The notes beneath the pieces were generated by a model. It ran no database searches. It was given only the letters and a program-made list of their open reading frames with translations, and was not told the origin of the DNA. From positions 5,711,501 through 5,775,500 of the forward strand of contig JAVHKY010000056.1 of the NCBI GenBank assembly GCA_035079385.1: a DNA stretch of 64,000 bases, given 5' to 3'. The position numbers and the translations under genes are program-made. Positions 9,147 to 19,489 of the stretch are shown here, piece by piece. This DNA comes from Aspidiotus rigidus (lineage: Eukaryota; Arthropoda; Insecta; Hemiptera; Diaspididae). Within the stretch, counting starts at the first letter, position 1. Every line of letters starts with the position of its first letter.

Positions 9147-12100
9147 ATGAAACCCGTCTATGCGGCAACACAGGTTTCACGACACGAATCGCCGCGACTG
9201 TTCATCCTGGATATAACACTAAAAATCCTGTTCCTCATCGACTGCGGCTCAGACGTCTCAATAATACCATCCTGGATCATTAAGAAGCCCCAAATAAGAA
9301 TAAAGTACTCTCTCGTTGCGGTGAATGGAGGAGCAATAAGAACTACTGGAATGCACGAACTTACGATCGACCTTGGATTCTCCATAACATTCAAATGGAT
9401 GTTCATCGTGGCAGATGTGAAATCACCCATACTGGGCGCCGACTTTTTAAAATTCCACCACCTCCTCCCGGACCTAACAAAACGTGAACTTATTGATGGA
9501 AAAACACTGTCTACCGTTCCATGTACAACGAAAACCAGTTCTCAACCCAGCGTGCACCTGATCACAAACGTCGATGAATTCAAACCAGAGGTACGCAAAC
9601 TTTTCCAAAAATACCCTCTATTATGCAAACCACCACAATACCATGCTGAACCAAAACATGATGTCGTACACCACATTGAAACAACTGGTCCTCCTCACCA
9701 CGCAAAACCACGACGCTTGCCACCCAAACTACAAGCAGAACTTCAGAGTGAACTCAATGATCAAATAAAAGCAGGTGTTTGTCGCGTCTCGAAATCCAAT
9801 TGGGCATCACCTGTGATCATTCGCAAGCAGAAAGGAAACAGATTGCGAGTCATCGGCGACTACCGCGTACTGAACGCCCGCACTGTACCAGACAGGTACC
9901 CACTTCCAGACCTTCGCGATTCCACTCAGAACCTACATGATTGCACGGTATTTTCAAAAATAGATTTAATCAGAGCTTATTATAATATTCCTATTGCCAA
10001 AAACGATGTTCATAAAACAGCCCTTGTCTCACCATGTGGGTTGCACGAATACCTCCGTATGAGTTTTGGTTTACGAAATGCTCCCTCTTCCTTCCAAAGA
10101 TTCCTCCAATCCGCTCTAGGAGACCTCCCATTTACTTTTATTTATATCGATGATTTGCTAATTTTTTCCAAATCCGAAGAAGAACACCATAAACATTTAG
10201 AAATAATTTTTTCACGTCTAGACGCCTACGGGCTTGCTATAAACTTATCAAAATGTTCTTTTTTTGCAGAAGAAGTCGAGTTTCTTGGTCACAAGATCAC
10301 ACGTTATGGTTTCACACCTACAGAAGATCGTTTAGAATTTATTAAAAACCTACCTGTACCTACTAATATAGCCGGGTTGCGGAAAGCACTTGGTATTTTT
10401 AATTTTTACAGAAAGTTTAACCGAAATGCCGCTGCACAAATGGCCCCCCTCAACAACCTTCTAAAAGGTCACACGAAGAAAAAGGATCGCACGCCAATCC
10501 TGTGGACAGAGGAACTTAAGAAGTCATTTGAAGATAGTCGAAATGATCTCCTCAAATTCACAATACTGTACCACCCGCGAGACGACGCTCAACTCATCCT
10601 TACAACAGATGCGTCCAATACCGCTGTAGCTGGAGTACTCGATCAGTGTACAACAGATGGCACCCGCCAACCTCTAGGATTCTTTTCAAGGAAGCTGAGC
10701 GACTCGCAGATGCATTGGTGCACGTACGACAAGGAATTATTTGCTATTTACTCTTCGATAGAACATTTTGAACCCATCATTCAAGGTAGGCCTTTAACTG
10801 TCTTAACCGATCATGGCGCTCTCACACATATGTTCACAGGGAACAAAAACTCAAAGTTGGAACGACGTTCGAGACAAATCGAATATATCTCACAGTATAC
10901 AACAGATATTCGACACATTCCTGGAAACAGCAACGTAGTTGCGGATGCACTGAGCAGGTTGGACGTCGACGCGATAGAAGCCACTGTCACACCTCAGATT
11001 ATAGCAGACGAACAAGGAAAAGATGCTGAAACTCAGGAAATCCGAAAGAACGAACACAGTAAATATGAAATTCGTGACGTAATTCATGATTCCTCTAATT
11101 TGAATTCTATCTTATCTTGTATTGTGTACCAAGGAGCCCTCAAACCCATTGTTCCCAAAAACCTTAGATTACGTGTGTTTCAGCAAATTCATGGACTCGC
11201 ACACCCAGGTATAAAGGCAACACTCTCCTTGATCCGAAGCAGATATTTTTGGCCCAAGATGAGCGGTGATATTCGGAAGTGGACAAAAACGTGTTTACTG
11301 TGTCAGAAAAACAAGGTTACGCGTCACACCAAGCCAGAAATTGGAACATTCCCACCCTCACAAAAATTTGAACACGTCCATGTAGACCTTGTCGAATTAA
11401 CAGAACAGGAGAATGGATTCAAGTATGTTTTTACTATGGTAGACCGTATGTCTCGTTGGATGGAGGCAATCCCCCTGTCTAATATAACCTCTGAAACTAT
11501 TGCAAAAAATTTTTATGGTCACTGGGTAGCCAGATATGGCGTACCACTTAAACTTACCTCAGACAGAGGACAGCAATTTGTTTCTAAAATGTTACAGAGT
11601 CTTCACAAATTACTATGTGCTGAGCACATAAAGACGACTAGCTACCACCCCCAGAGCAACGGTAAGGTCGAACGCCTACACTTACAACTTAAAGCAGCAT
11701 TGAAATGTCACGGAAAGGAGTGGCTCCTTCACCTACCTACAGTCCTTCTGGGAATACGCGCAGCGCCTTCAGACGAAACAGGACTCTCACGAGCCGAGAT
11801 AACATTTGGAAAAGCGCTAAGATTGCCCAGGGAATTCTTCGAGTCACCTACCGAAACGCTTCATGGGAAACCTGACTCCTACGTCGAGAAGCTCCGCCAG
11901 TCATTAAGAAATATTCGACCTACCCATCGTGAACGAAACCTAAAAAGTAAAATATTTATTCATAAAGATCTTAAAGATGTACCCCATGTTTTTGTGCGTG
12001 TTGATAGAGTAAAAAGCCCGCTAGAACCGTCGTACGAAGGCCCTTTCAAAGTCCTTAAGCGAACAAAAAAGTGGTTCATCGTTCAGTGGGGTAACGAAAG

Positions 12101-12476
12101 AAAAACAATCTCCATAAACAGACTGAAACCAGGGTACGTGTTGGAAGACGATATTATGAAAATTGAACAAACACCAACTGGGAAGAAATCGTGTTTAAAA
12201 GTCGAACCGAATAAAGCAGTAAGTACAAAGAAGGTAACTTTTCGAAAAACACCTACAGTATATTCGTACAATTATCGCCCCACGGCAACACTCGGCCACC
12301 AAAACATCCCTCTTCCCGAAAATAATATCCTCGAAATAAACCCAGAAATCCTTCACGACAACCCAACTGTTCCTCAAAACCCTACTTCCTCCCAAGGAGC
12401 AAATAAAATAAGCTTTCCGACAAGGATCGTCACACGTAGTGGTAGAACTGTGCGACCCAACAAGAAATATTTTTAA
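9147..12476 (+). CDS. pol: Ty3/gypsy Pol polyprotein
   Basis: 1109 codons without a stop. Near the start is an aspartic protease centre FLIDCGSDVSIIP with Cys where Thr or Ser is usual (D-C-G-S). Reverse transcriptase follows, with YIDDLLIF as the catalytic box (about residues 330-340), then RNase H with LTTDAS. The integrase has an HHCC zinc module (HGLAHPG...C..C) and a D,D-35-E core (VHVDL, SDRGQQF, KVERLH). A GPF-type module follows (YEGPFKVL) in the C-terminal part. No envelope gene follows. The order PR-RT-RH-IN is diagnostic for Ty3/gypsy. The frame is -1 relative to gag. Confidence 0.95.
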   Translation: MKPVYAATQVSRHESPRLFILDITLKILFLIDCGSDVSIIPSWIIKKPQIRIKYSLVAVNGGAIRTTGMHELTIDLGFSITFKWMFIVADVKSPILGADFLKFHHLLPDLTKRELIDGKTLSTVPCTTKTSSQPSVHLITNVDEFKPEVRKLFQKYPLLCKPPQYHAEPKHDVVHHIETTGPPHHAKPRRLPPKLQAELQSELNDQIKAGVCRVSKSNWASPVIIRKQKGNRLRVIGDYRVLNARTVPDRYPLPDLRDSTQNLHDCTVFSKIDLIRAYYNIPIAKNDVHKTALVSPCGLHEYLRMSFGLRNAPSSFQRFLQSALGDLPFTFIYIDDLLIFSKSEEEHHKHLEIIFSRLDAYGLAINLSKCSFFAEEVEFLGHKITRYGFTPTEDRLEFIKNLPVPTNIAGLRKALGIFNFYRKFNRNAAAQMAPLNNLLKGHTKKKDRTPILWTEELKKSFEDSRNDLLKFTILYHPRDDAQLILTTDASNTAVAGVLDQCTTDGTRQPLGFFSRKLSDSQMHWCTYDKELFAIYSSIEHFEPIIQGRPLTVLTDHGALTHMFTGNKNSKLERRSRQIEYISQYTTDIRHIPGNSNVVADALSRLDVDAIEATVTPQIIADEQGKDAETQEIRKNEHSKYEIRDVIHDSSNLNSILSCIVYQGALKPIVPKNLRLRVFQQIHGLAHPGIKATLSLIRSRYFWPKMSGDIRKWTKTCLLCQKNKVTRHTKPEIGTFPPSQKFEHVHVDLVELTEQENGFKYVFTMVDRMSRWMEAIPLSNITSETIAKNFYGHWVARYGVPLKLTSDRGQQFVSKMLQSLHKLLCAEHIKTTSYHPQSNGKVERLHLQLKAALKCHGKEWLLHLPTVLLGIRAAPSDETGLSRAEITFGKALRLPREFFESPTETLHGKPDSYVEKLRQSLRNIRPTHRERNLKSKIFIHKDLKDVPHVFVRVDRVKSPLEPSYEGPFKVLKRTKKWFIVQWGNERKTISINRLKPGYVLEDDIMKIEQTPTGKKSCLKVEPNKAVSTKKVTFRKTPTVYSYNYRPTATLGHQNIPLPENNILEINPEILHDNPTVPQNPTSSQGANKISFPTRIVTRSGRTVRPNKKYF

Positions 12477-12883
12477 ATTACCCATATAACTTTACGCTTT
12501 CGTAGCAACATGAGTATTTCACCGAATGTAACTCATCATAGAATAAGTATATTTTTCCCCCTGTTACCATAAATGTAATTTATTATGTATTTTGTATAAA
12601 ATTGACGAACAATTTCTGTAATCCTCATGTAATTAGTGTGTATATAAAAAAAAAAAAAAAATTTTCCCTCGTTTTACAACTTTACGTGAACAATACTCCC
12701 ACATCAGTAAAATTTACACATTTGAATTACGATAAGCTCATTTTATACTTCACGATAAAATTAAACGATCTCCCCCTAGGCTCACTACGATATTGTAATT
12801 AACTTATTTTTTTTAATTGATCTCATTTTTCTCCTAAAATTGTGTTTTATGTGTAAATATGTTACCGTAATAAGCTCCGCTTT

Positions 12884-12898
12884 CAAGAAGGGGAAAGA
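12884..12898 (+). promoter_or_regulatory. Polypurine tract
   Basis: A purine run, AAGAAGGGGAAAGA, abuts the 3' LTR, the expected primer site for plus-strand DNA synthesis. Confidence 0.85.
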
Positions 12899-13015
12899 TG
12901 TAGCGCCGTAGCGCCTTACGATCGACCTGTGTGTGTACTCATACCACCTGTATAATATTTCAGTCTAATATACGAGCCTACGATAAGCTCACGTGTTTTA
13001 TTCCGCACCGCTACA
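12899..13015 (+). repeat. 3' LTR
   Basis: 117 bp, appears identical to the 5' LTR. Followed by the AGAC duplication at 13016-13019. The 420 bp between the pol stop and the purine tract hold no gene; they include a run of A residues near 12645. Confidence 0.95.
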
Positions 13016-13240
13016 AGACTATATTCAATTCATCAAATTTACGTTTAGAATCCTAATGAGCTCAGATCTCCAATTTTCCTCATAACTTTCTGGCTGGCTT
13101 GGTAGGTAGTGATCAAATCGAAGCTTCGTACATACTAAATTGAACTAGAGTTCACGAATTAATTATACTTAGGTATTATTAAATTTATAATTCTAATTCT
13201 AAATTACTAACATTCATACGATACTGACGGTAGAACTTTC

Positions 13241-13301
13241 TCGACGTTACACGTTTCCACATCGAACTCTCAACGCTATCTTTCGAGATTTTCGACGTAT
13301 A
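13241..13301 (+). repeat. 60-bp direct repeat, inner copy
   Basis: The text around tccacatcgaactctcaac is shared with 14064-14132 in the same orientation. One copy follows the inner end of the foldback's left arm and the other the outer end of its right arm. Both begin with a GACGGTAGA-like word, which suggests an element border or a duplicated breakpoint. Confidence 0.7.
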
Positions 13302-14063
13302 GCGTCGAGAATTTCGACCTTTTCGATGATACTTTACAGTGTTACCAAAATAATAAGCACAATACAGGTTAAGTAATTGTATTATACGAAATACGAACAA
13401 CAAGGAAATAGATAATTAATACAGGATAATAAATGGATACGAATATTATAGAGGAGAACGTCTCGATCGTCGGAATAATTAGTTATTTATCGGCGGTGGC
13501 TGGCTTCGTTGTCTTGAGGTTACCTACCTAACGGCAGAAAGAAAGTTCTACCGTCAGTATCGTATGAATGTTAGTAATTTAGAATTAGAATTATAAATTT
13601 AATAATACCTAAGTATAATTAATTCGTGAACTCTAGTTCAATTTAGTATGTACGAAGCTTCGATTTGATCACTACCTACCAAGCCAGCCAGAAAGTTATG
13701 AGGAAAATTGGAGATCTGAGCTCATTACGATTCTAAACGTAAATTTGATAAATTGAATAGTCTAAACACTAACCAGATCGGCATTAACACCATTCTCCAG
13801 ATCAATATCCACGCTGTTCAAGTTGATAGAATAAAGCGAATGATACAGAAATAAATACAATCAAATAGGCGAGAAACGCGAAAGTACAAATCGGAAAATA
13901 CGAAAGTACAATTCGGACGTAAAGTGAAATGTGGTCAAAAAAAGGGCCTATGATTTAGAATTTTAGTGGCCGGGAGTAAATTTGAATATAGAAGTTCTGG
14001 CGGCTTTGTTGTGACGTTTCGATACTGCGATCTCGATATGAGGTCGAAGTCGAAAATTAGGAC

Positions 14064-14132
14064 GGTAGATTTTTCGACACACGCTTCCACATCGAACTCT
14101 CAACGTTATCTTTCGAGATTTTCGACAAGTAT
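14064..14132 (+). repeat. 60-bp direct repeat, outer copy
   Basis: Partner of 13241-13301, with several substitutions (cacgcttccacatcgaactc). It leads into the non-coding stretch before the BEL/Pao remnant and could belong to that element's degraded 5' region; this is not proven. Confidence 0.65.
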
Positions 14133-14459
14133 ATATAGCAGAGCATGGTTTAATATCGCTCTTTCCCCTTAGATAGCCCTAGTATTCAGTATTTCAACTT
14201 CTCGTTTAATTCTATCTTCGTCGATACGTATCACGTACGTCGCGTCGTTGTCGGAGGCTTCCTCGTGTTATTTTCTTCCTTTCCTATTCTCCTTTCCTGA
14301 TCTGAGCTCCTAATTATTATTTATTAAATACGATTTTAAAATTTGCACTTACATATTTTTGAATTACGTATGAAATGTCTTTTCATTTTTTCTGCGGTTT
14401 GCATGTTTTACTCCACGTCGGAGTATTCCTCTTTCATGTTTATTATGGATAGCCATAAC

Positions 14460-16880
14460 TTGAAGGAACGGATTCGTTTCCTTGGTACCGTATTGCTCAG
14501 AACTCCTTTTATGTCGACAATTTTCTCGCCAGCCTAGATACTCCCGCACAGGCTCTCCAACTTTTCGAAGCCGTCACTGAGAAACTTTCTTCGGTCAATT
14601 TCAATCTACGAGATTGGACCTCCAATTCGGAAGAATTTAGAAATTCTATCCCACCCAAGAAATTATCCAAAGAAACGTCTCTTTCCGTCCTAGGTCTTCA
14701 ATGGGATGTCTTACAAGACACATTTTCTTATAAATTCGACAAACATTCGACTGTCCCAGACACCATGAATTCGACTCTAAGTTGCCTACAACAGGTGTTT
14801 GATCCTTTAGGTTTTGTGGCTCCCTGTCTTGTAGATCTGAAAACGTTCATGCAAGAATGTTGGAAGCTAAACATAACCTGGAAAGAGAAACTTCCTGGTG
14901 ACGTGGTAGCAAAACTAAAAAAACTAATGATTGAAAGAGATGAAATCCTAAACATCTCTTATCCTAGGTACCTCTGGCGCACACCCTCTATCAATCACTC
15001 TTCATTCGAGCTTCATACGTTTTGTGATGCGTCTATCAAAGCTTATGGTTGCGCCATATACCTAGTCAGAAAATCCAAATCACGATTCAACGAATCCACT
15101 TTGCTATATGCAAAGTGCCGAATTGCTCCGTAGAAAAAGAATTCTGAGAAAAGTTCTCATAATTCGAGCACCACAATACCTAGGCTAGAACTCTTAGCAG
15201 TCCTCAGCGGCCTAAGAGCTTCTCGATTCTTAATTCCTCATCTCATGATGACTATTGAAAGCTCGACTTTATGGACTGACTCTACAACAGTCCTACAATG
15301 GTTGAATTCTTATAAAATTCAACCCCCTTTTGTACAAAACCAAATAACAGAAATTAGGGAAACATCTAACATTACTGTTAGATACGTCCCTACACGCGAC
15401 AACCCTGCAGACATTATCTCTCGAGGTCAGAAAGCCTCAGCCTTGCAGGAAAATGAGCTTTGGTGGACAGGCCCATCATGGCTAGTCCATGAACGATTGT
15501 GGCCGTCACCTCCACCAAATGCTCCGGCCTATACGTCCAACTCCAAAACTAATGTAACACTTGTTACCATTCGCGAAACAAGCGAAAATATCATCACAGA
15601 TAACTTCGAATATAAATTCTCTACATGGGAATCTTATATAAAATATACCTTCGATTCTCTATTATGGAGTATTCGCCGTTTAACTCCTTCAAAATGGCCA
15701 TTCTCCCTTACCCAAACTCGCACTGTAGCCGAAATTCTTCTTTTAAGAAAACTACAAAGAAAATATTTTGCGAAAGAACTAAAAGAACTTGAAAATCGGG
15801 CTCACCCAAAATCATCTCTAGACCTCTTCTTATCTAAAGATGGATTAATTAGATGCAGAAGTCGTCTCCAATGCACTTCTCTTGAATGGGATACGGTTCA
15901 TCCCATCCTTATACCTAGAGAGGACCGAGTCACTAAAAAGAAGTGCCACCTAACTCTGGTCTTAATTGACTCTATTCACAGAAAGAGTCACCATTGCGGA
16001 GTCTCTAGCTCAAACTCTGTCCACCCTACGCGAAAAATATTAGATCGTAAAAGCTCGACCACTGATAAAAAAAATCATTGCTAACTGCATCGTATGTAGA
16101 CGTTGGACTGGTGGCGAATATCAACTGCCTCCAACGCCTCCTCTACCAGAAGTCCGCCTTGCGGATGTAGCACCTTTCTTACATACTGGGTCGATTGTTT
16201 TGGTCCCATTTATATAAGACAAGATGCTCCACTCTTACCCGTGAAAACCTTTGTTGTCCTTTTCACGTGCCTAGTAACTCGCGGAGTACACCTAGAACTC
16301 TTGCGAAACATGCCGGGAGATGAATTTCTCCTCGCCCTAATACGGGTTTCCTGCCGTCGAAGATTACCAAAGTTCATGATTTCAGACAATGGTACCAATT
16401 TTACTTTTGTACAACCCCTTGTTGGTAAAAAGGTAAAATTAACCCATCCTAAAATTGACAATTTTTTCTCTTCAAACCAAATAGAGTGGAATTTCATTCC
16501 CTCTCTCTCGCCCTGGTATGGGGGGGGGGCTTATGAGAGCATAGTAAAAGTCACCAAAACATCTCTCCGGAAAGCACTAAGTGTATATTCCACCCAAATG
16601 ATCGATTATGTCACTCTTCAAACAGCCCTATGCCAAATAGAAGAAGTTGTTAATAATCGACCCCTCACTTATATTCCCTCAGATGAACTAGAGTTCCAGG
16701 CATTAACGCCTAATCACTTCCTAAAACTTGGAGGCTCAAATGTGAATACCTAACTAGAAATCAATATGAAACGTCTTCCATCATCCACTGAAAAGTTGGT
16801 ACAAGGTTACAAACGTGTTCTTGGACTTGTATCCGACTTTGTAGTGGCCTTCCAAAGTCATTATTTTTCCTTCTTGAAGG
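14460..16880 (+). mobile_element. Degraded BEL/Pao retrotransposon pol
   Basis: Three broken frames cover the 3' two thirds of a BEL/Pao polyprotein. First is the end of RT with YVDN in place of YVDD near 14510, continuing through 15133 (FDPLGFVAPCLVDLK, then FCDAS). Next is the RNase H and linker (15134-16084, IPRLELLAVL, LWTDSTTVLQWL, RDNPADIISRG). Last is the integrase core (16103-16753, WVDCFGPI, ISDNGTNF, GGGAYESIVKVTK, NNRPLTY). A stop at 15131-15133 and a frame break at 16082-16103 disrupt it. The N-terminal half (gag, protease, most of RT) and clear LTRs are missing. A run of nine G residues at 16521 lies inside the integrase. Confidence 0.92.
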
Positions 16881-16965
16881 AGAAATCTGCTCGCACAAAT
16901 AACGCGGCGTTATCGACTGTAACGCGGAAAATAACGCTAGTGTGAACGACGCTTATATGACTTGA

Positions 16966-17225
16966 CAAGGCATCTGTGGGTGGGTAGAATGAAGCCGATA
17001 AGTGCCGTAGAGAAGCAGAGGGAATACACTTGCTCAGGGATAATTGTTGAGCAGGTTGCATTCACAACGTAACACAATTCGTCAAGGGGCTATGAGTTTG
17101 CCGTCAACGCTGGATGCAATTCTCCTTACTTTTATCCTACGAGTTACCTCCTTTGCCGCACGATACCTGCTTCACTGAACGCGTTCGTTATATCAGTCCA
17201 TACAAAGTACTATATAGTCAAAGCT
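16966..17225 (+). repeat. Dispersed 265-bp repeat, copy 1
   Basis: Matches 55010-55262 in reverse orientation, with words such as ctcagggataattgttgag and gaacgcgttcgtt shared. The right end tatatagtcaaag is conserved in both. It has no coding features and may be a MITE or a LINE 3' fragment. Confidence 0.8.
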
Positions 17226-17650
17226 AGAACTACATCATCCACAACATCAGTATCAAGGGAGGGTCTTGACTGGCTGGTAGAAGCATGAGTACTCTTGTAA
17301 TACCGTGGGTGGAATTGAGCCTCGGAAAACACAGAACGAAGGGAGCCAGTGTCGTGTTCCCGCTTCAGCAGGATATGTCGGTATGGTGCGCTTGGTGGTT
17401 GCAAGAAAATGTATAGGTGCACTGCGTGGTTCGACAGTCATATGTGCTGGCCTCAGTGTCGTACATCTCGCGAACGCCTCCATCTGCAATACTCATGTAC
17501 TGCCTGCGTTCTTGCAGGCCCTTCAAGCTTTTGTGAAAGAGCATGTGCATCCACGCTCATTGAGCTTCAGAGACGCTGCGAGAAGTTACTACCTACAAGA
17601 TAATTCCTGCGTCATACTTCAATACAGAAATACTTGTCACAAGACATGAT
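17226..17650. other. Unrecognised open region
   Basis: Several overlapping open frames on both strands (longest 114 codons, 17305-17649 plus) and a base composition richer in GC than the surroundings. I recognise no protein family. It may be the remnant of a transposon joined to the repeat at 16966-17225. Confidence 0.35.
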
Positions 17651-17739
17651 AATATAGGGCAACAAGATAATTCGTGAGTCATTGTACTATACCTACGAAT
17701 AACGTTTTAGCCGTAGGTAGTATACCTACGTATAATCAC

Positions 17740-18500
17740 TTCCTTAAAAATAATGTTCCCATCTCCAGAGACACCTCAAAACAACTATAAACTACTATCA
17801 ATTACGTATACGCGAAAAAATATGTATAACAAAATTCACAAAAATAAAAAAGTTACTAAATGTGTAACAGTTTAAATGTGTTTAGGTGTTCAGGTGTACA
17901 TATTGGCAGCACTGATAGAACTGATAGAACTTTGTAGGCAGCTCGGTCGAGCCGGGCAGTCAGTTTATCGTACAGTCATGTAAAGTATTAAACGGACGCA
18001 TTTCCAATCTATAATTGACGTTTTATTATTTTAACGAAGTTACGTCTTTTTATTATTTTAACGAAGTTACAAATGTCCATCAACGGGCAAGCTTGAATTT
18101 TGTGATTTATGTGTAGTACTTAACATGGAACAGAGAATTCAAAATGTGTATAAATCAATAATAAATTTCACACTTGATGAAGACCAGAAAATTGTCCTCA
18201 TTTCATTCAAACTCAAGGTTTTCACTATCGAGTATTACTAATAATAATGAAAATTTAAAAAATTAAGCTGAGTGGCTCAGTATCGTAGGCATACACCTCA
18301 AATCAGCAATAAACTACTATTTATTATGTATGCACGAAAAAATGATGTATAAAATAATAATGAGATACTTAAGAATGAAGTCACCAAGATAGTCTCTTGC
18401 AGCACACTTGATGAAGACTAAAAATTTGTCCTCAAACATTCGAACTTAAGATTTAACAAAACAAAATTCAAAGCTCTAGGTGTTGCGGGAAGCGAGATAG
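17740..18500. repeat. Locally duplicated non-coding repeats
   Basis: Several short units recur: ataaactactatca around 17790 resembles aataaactactattta around 18307. The phrase cacttgatgaagac occurs at about 18171 and again at 18407. A 25-bp unit ending ttaacgaagttac is tandemly doubled at 18018-18070. The phrase caaggttttcactatcgagta at 18214-18234 is shared with the border of the long (AAT)n array. No gene is visible. Confidence 0.55.
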
Positions 18501-18639
18501 AAGGGTACTAAATTTCCAGGGTGGAAGAATGAATAACAGTCATATCATTGAAAATAAAATTCAATGAACCCTTGGTCAAGAATGAACCTGTTAAATAAAA
18601 GGTTCTTCATCACAATACACGTACTGATAACAAAAAGGA

Positions 18640-18854
18640 TAGGAAAATCCGTTTTTCGTAATGTAAGCAGCTACTCATCATAGTCAGAAATTTTTCAAAA
18701 AAATGAAAATTTCTCGAGAACCATTCATCCGATCCTCAAAAAAATTACTGGTGCACATATTCAGATATAATGCTACAATATGGCCAAGTTACAAAAAAAA
18801 TCCATTGGGCAGTTTCGGAGGACTTCCGTGGACAAAAAAAATCTTATAAATAGA

Positions 18855-18914
<60 letters not shown>

Positions 18915-18985
18915 AATAGGCCTATAAGGAAACCTGGTAATACCTTACTTTTCCGATAAGAAAAGTCGGTAAAAAAAGTCAACAA
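18640..18985 (+). repeat. Hairpin-ended repeat family, divergent copy
   Basis: Shares tccgtggacaaaaaaaatct and the terminal hairpin ending AAAAGTCGGTAAAA with the copies at 31216-31549 and 32499-32832. It is interrupted by the (TAAA)n array. Only the 3' half of the family is recognised. Confidence 0.65.
18854..18912. repeat. (TAAA)n microsatellite
   Basis: About 14 uninterrupted tetranucleotide units, lying inside the divergent repeat copy at the position where the other copies have tatatataattata. Confidence 0.95.
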
Positions 18986-19214
18986 GTCTGGGCAGGGCTC
19001 AAACCAGAGAACTGGCTCAAACCCTTGACCACTGTAGACATCTAGGTATAATGTATCATACTTTTGTAGAAGAGAAAACGCAACCTCGCCTACAAATTTA
19101 ATACTACAACGCTCAGAAGAAACGGCCAAAGATCTCTGCCAAAAATAATGTTGGTAGTCACAAAGATAGTGTAGCCCCTGTACCTGCGTACAAAACATGC
19201 TACCTTTCAAAAGA

Positions 19215-19489
19215 TATGGAACATGATCTTTTTTTAAACTAGCTTTATACTAGGTCTAGGCTTGCTTGAATTCTTAATACCAAAACAATTTTGACTCATA
19301 CATAAGGTCTTATACTAGGCATATGTGAACAAGATAGATGCTTGAAATCCCGTAGTTTTACGGATCCTTCAAATTCTTTATGACATACATACTAAGGTAT
19401 GGAGGCCTAATTCAAAACTACCTAATATCCATTTCAGGGTAGGTAATTTAAATCTAGTTTAAATGTAGTTTACAACTAGTATAGCCTAA
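19215..19489. repeat. Dispersed CTAG-rich repeat (copy 2)
   Basis: Recurring ttatactagg, aactagctt and ctagtttaaa words as at 4770-4985. The Helitron-like element begins within it, at the A of cctaa|TCTAAT. Confidence 0.5.

Larger units (their letters stand above)
7845..13015 (+). mobile_element. Complete Ty3/gypsy LTR retrotransposon
   Basis: Two identical 117-bp LTRs (7845-7961 and 12899-13015) begin TGTAGC and end GCTACA, and are flanked by the 4-bp duplication AGAC (7841-7844, 13016-13019). A primer-binding site starting TGGCGACCGTG lies one base after the 5' LTR, and a purine tract AAGAAGGGGAAAGA precedes the 3' LTR. Gag and pol are both open with no internal stops. The complete structure, identical LTRs and open frames mean that insertion was recent and the copy may be active. 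It sits inside the left arm of the large foldback. Confidence 0.96.
7518..14063. repeat. Giant foldback: inverted repeat with about 0.5-kb arms, left arm split by a retrotransposon
   Basis: The right arm 13541-14063 is the reverse complement of a left arm made of two pieces, 7518-7844 and 13020-13240. The two pieces join exactly across the Ty3/gypsy insertion once one AGAC target duplication is removed. Arms are roughly 95 percent alike by eye, with scattered substitutions and small indels. The loop (13241-13540) is about 300 bp and non-coding. The first 60 bp of the loop recur directly just outside the right arm (14064-14132). No transposase is encoded, so this is a foldback-type element or a head-to-head duplication. 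Confidence 0.88.

Noticed and set aside
17305..17649. 114-codon frame as a protein gene
   Set aside because: Open frames overlap on both strands and no family is recognised. It adjoins a dispersed repeat, so it was left as an unrecognised region.
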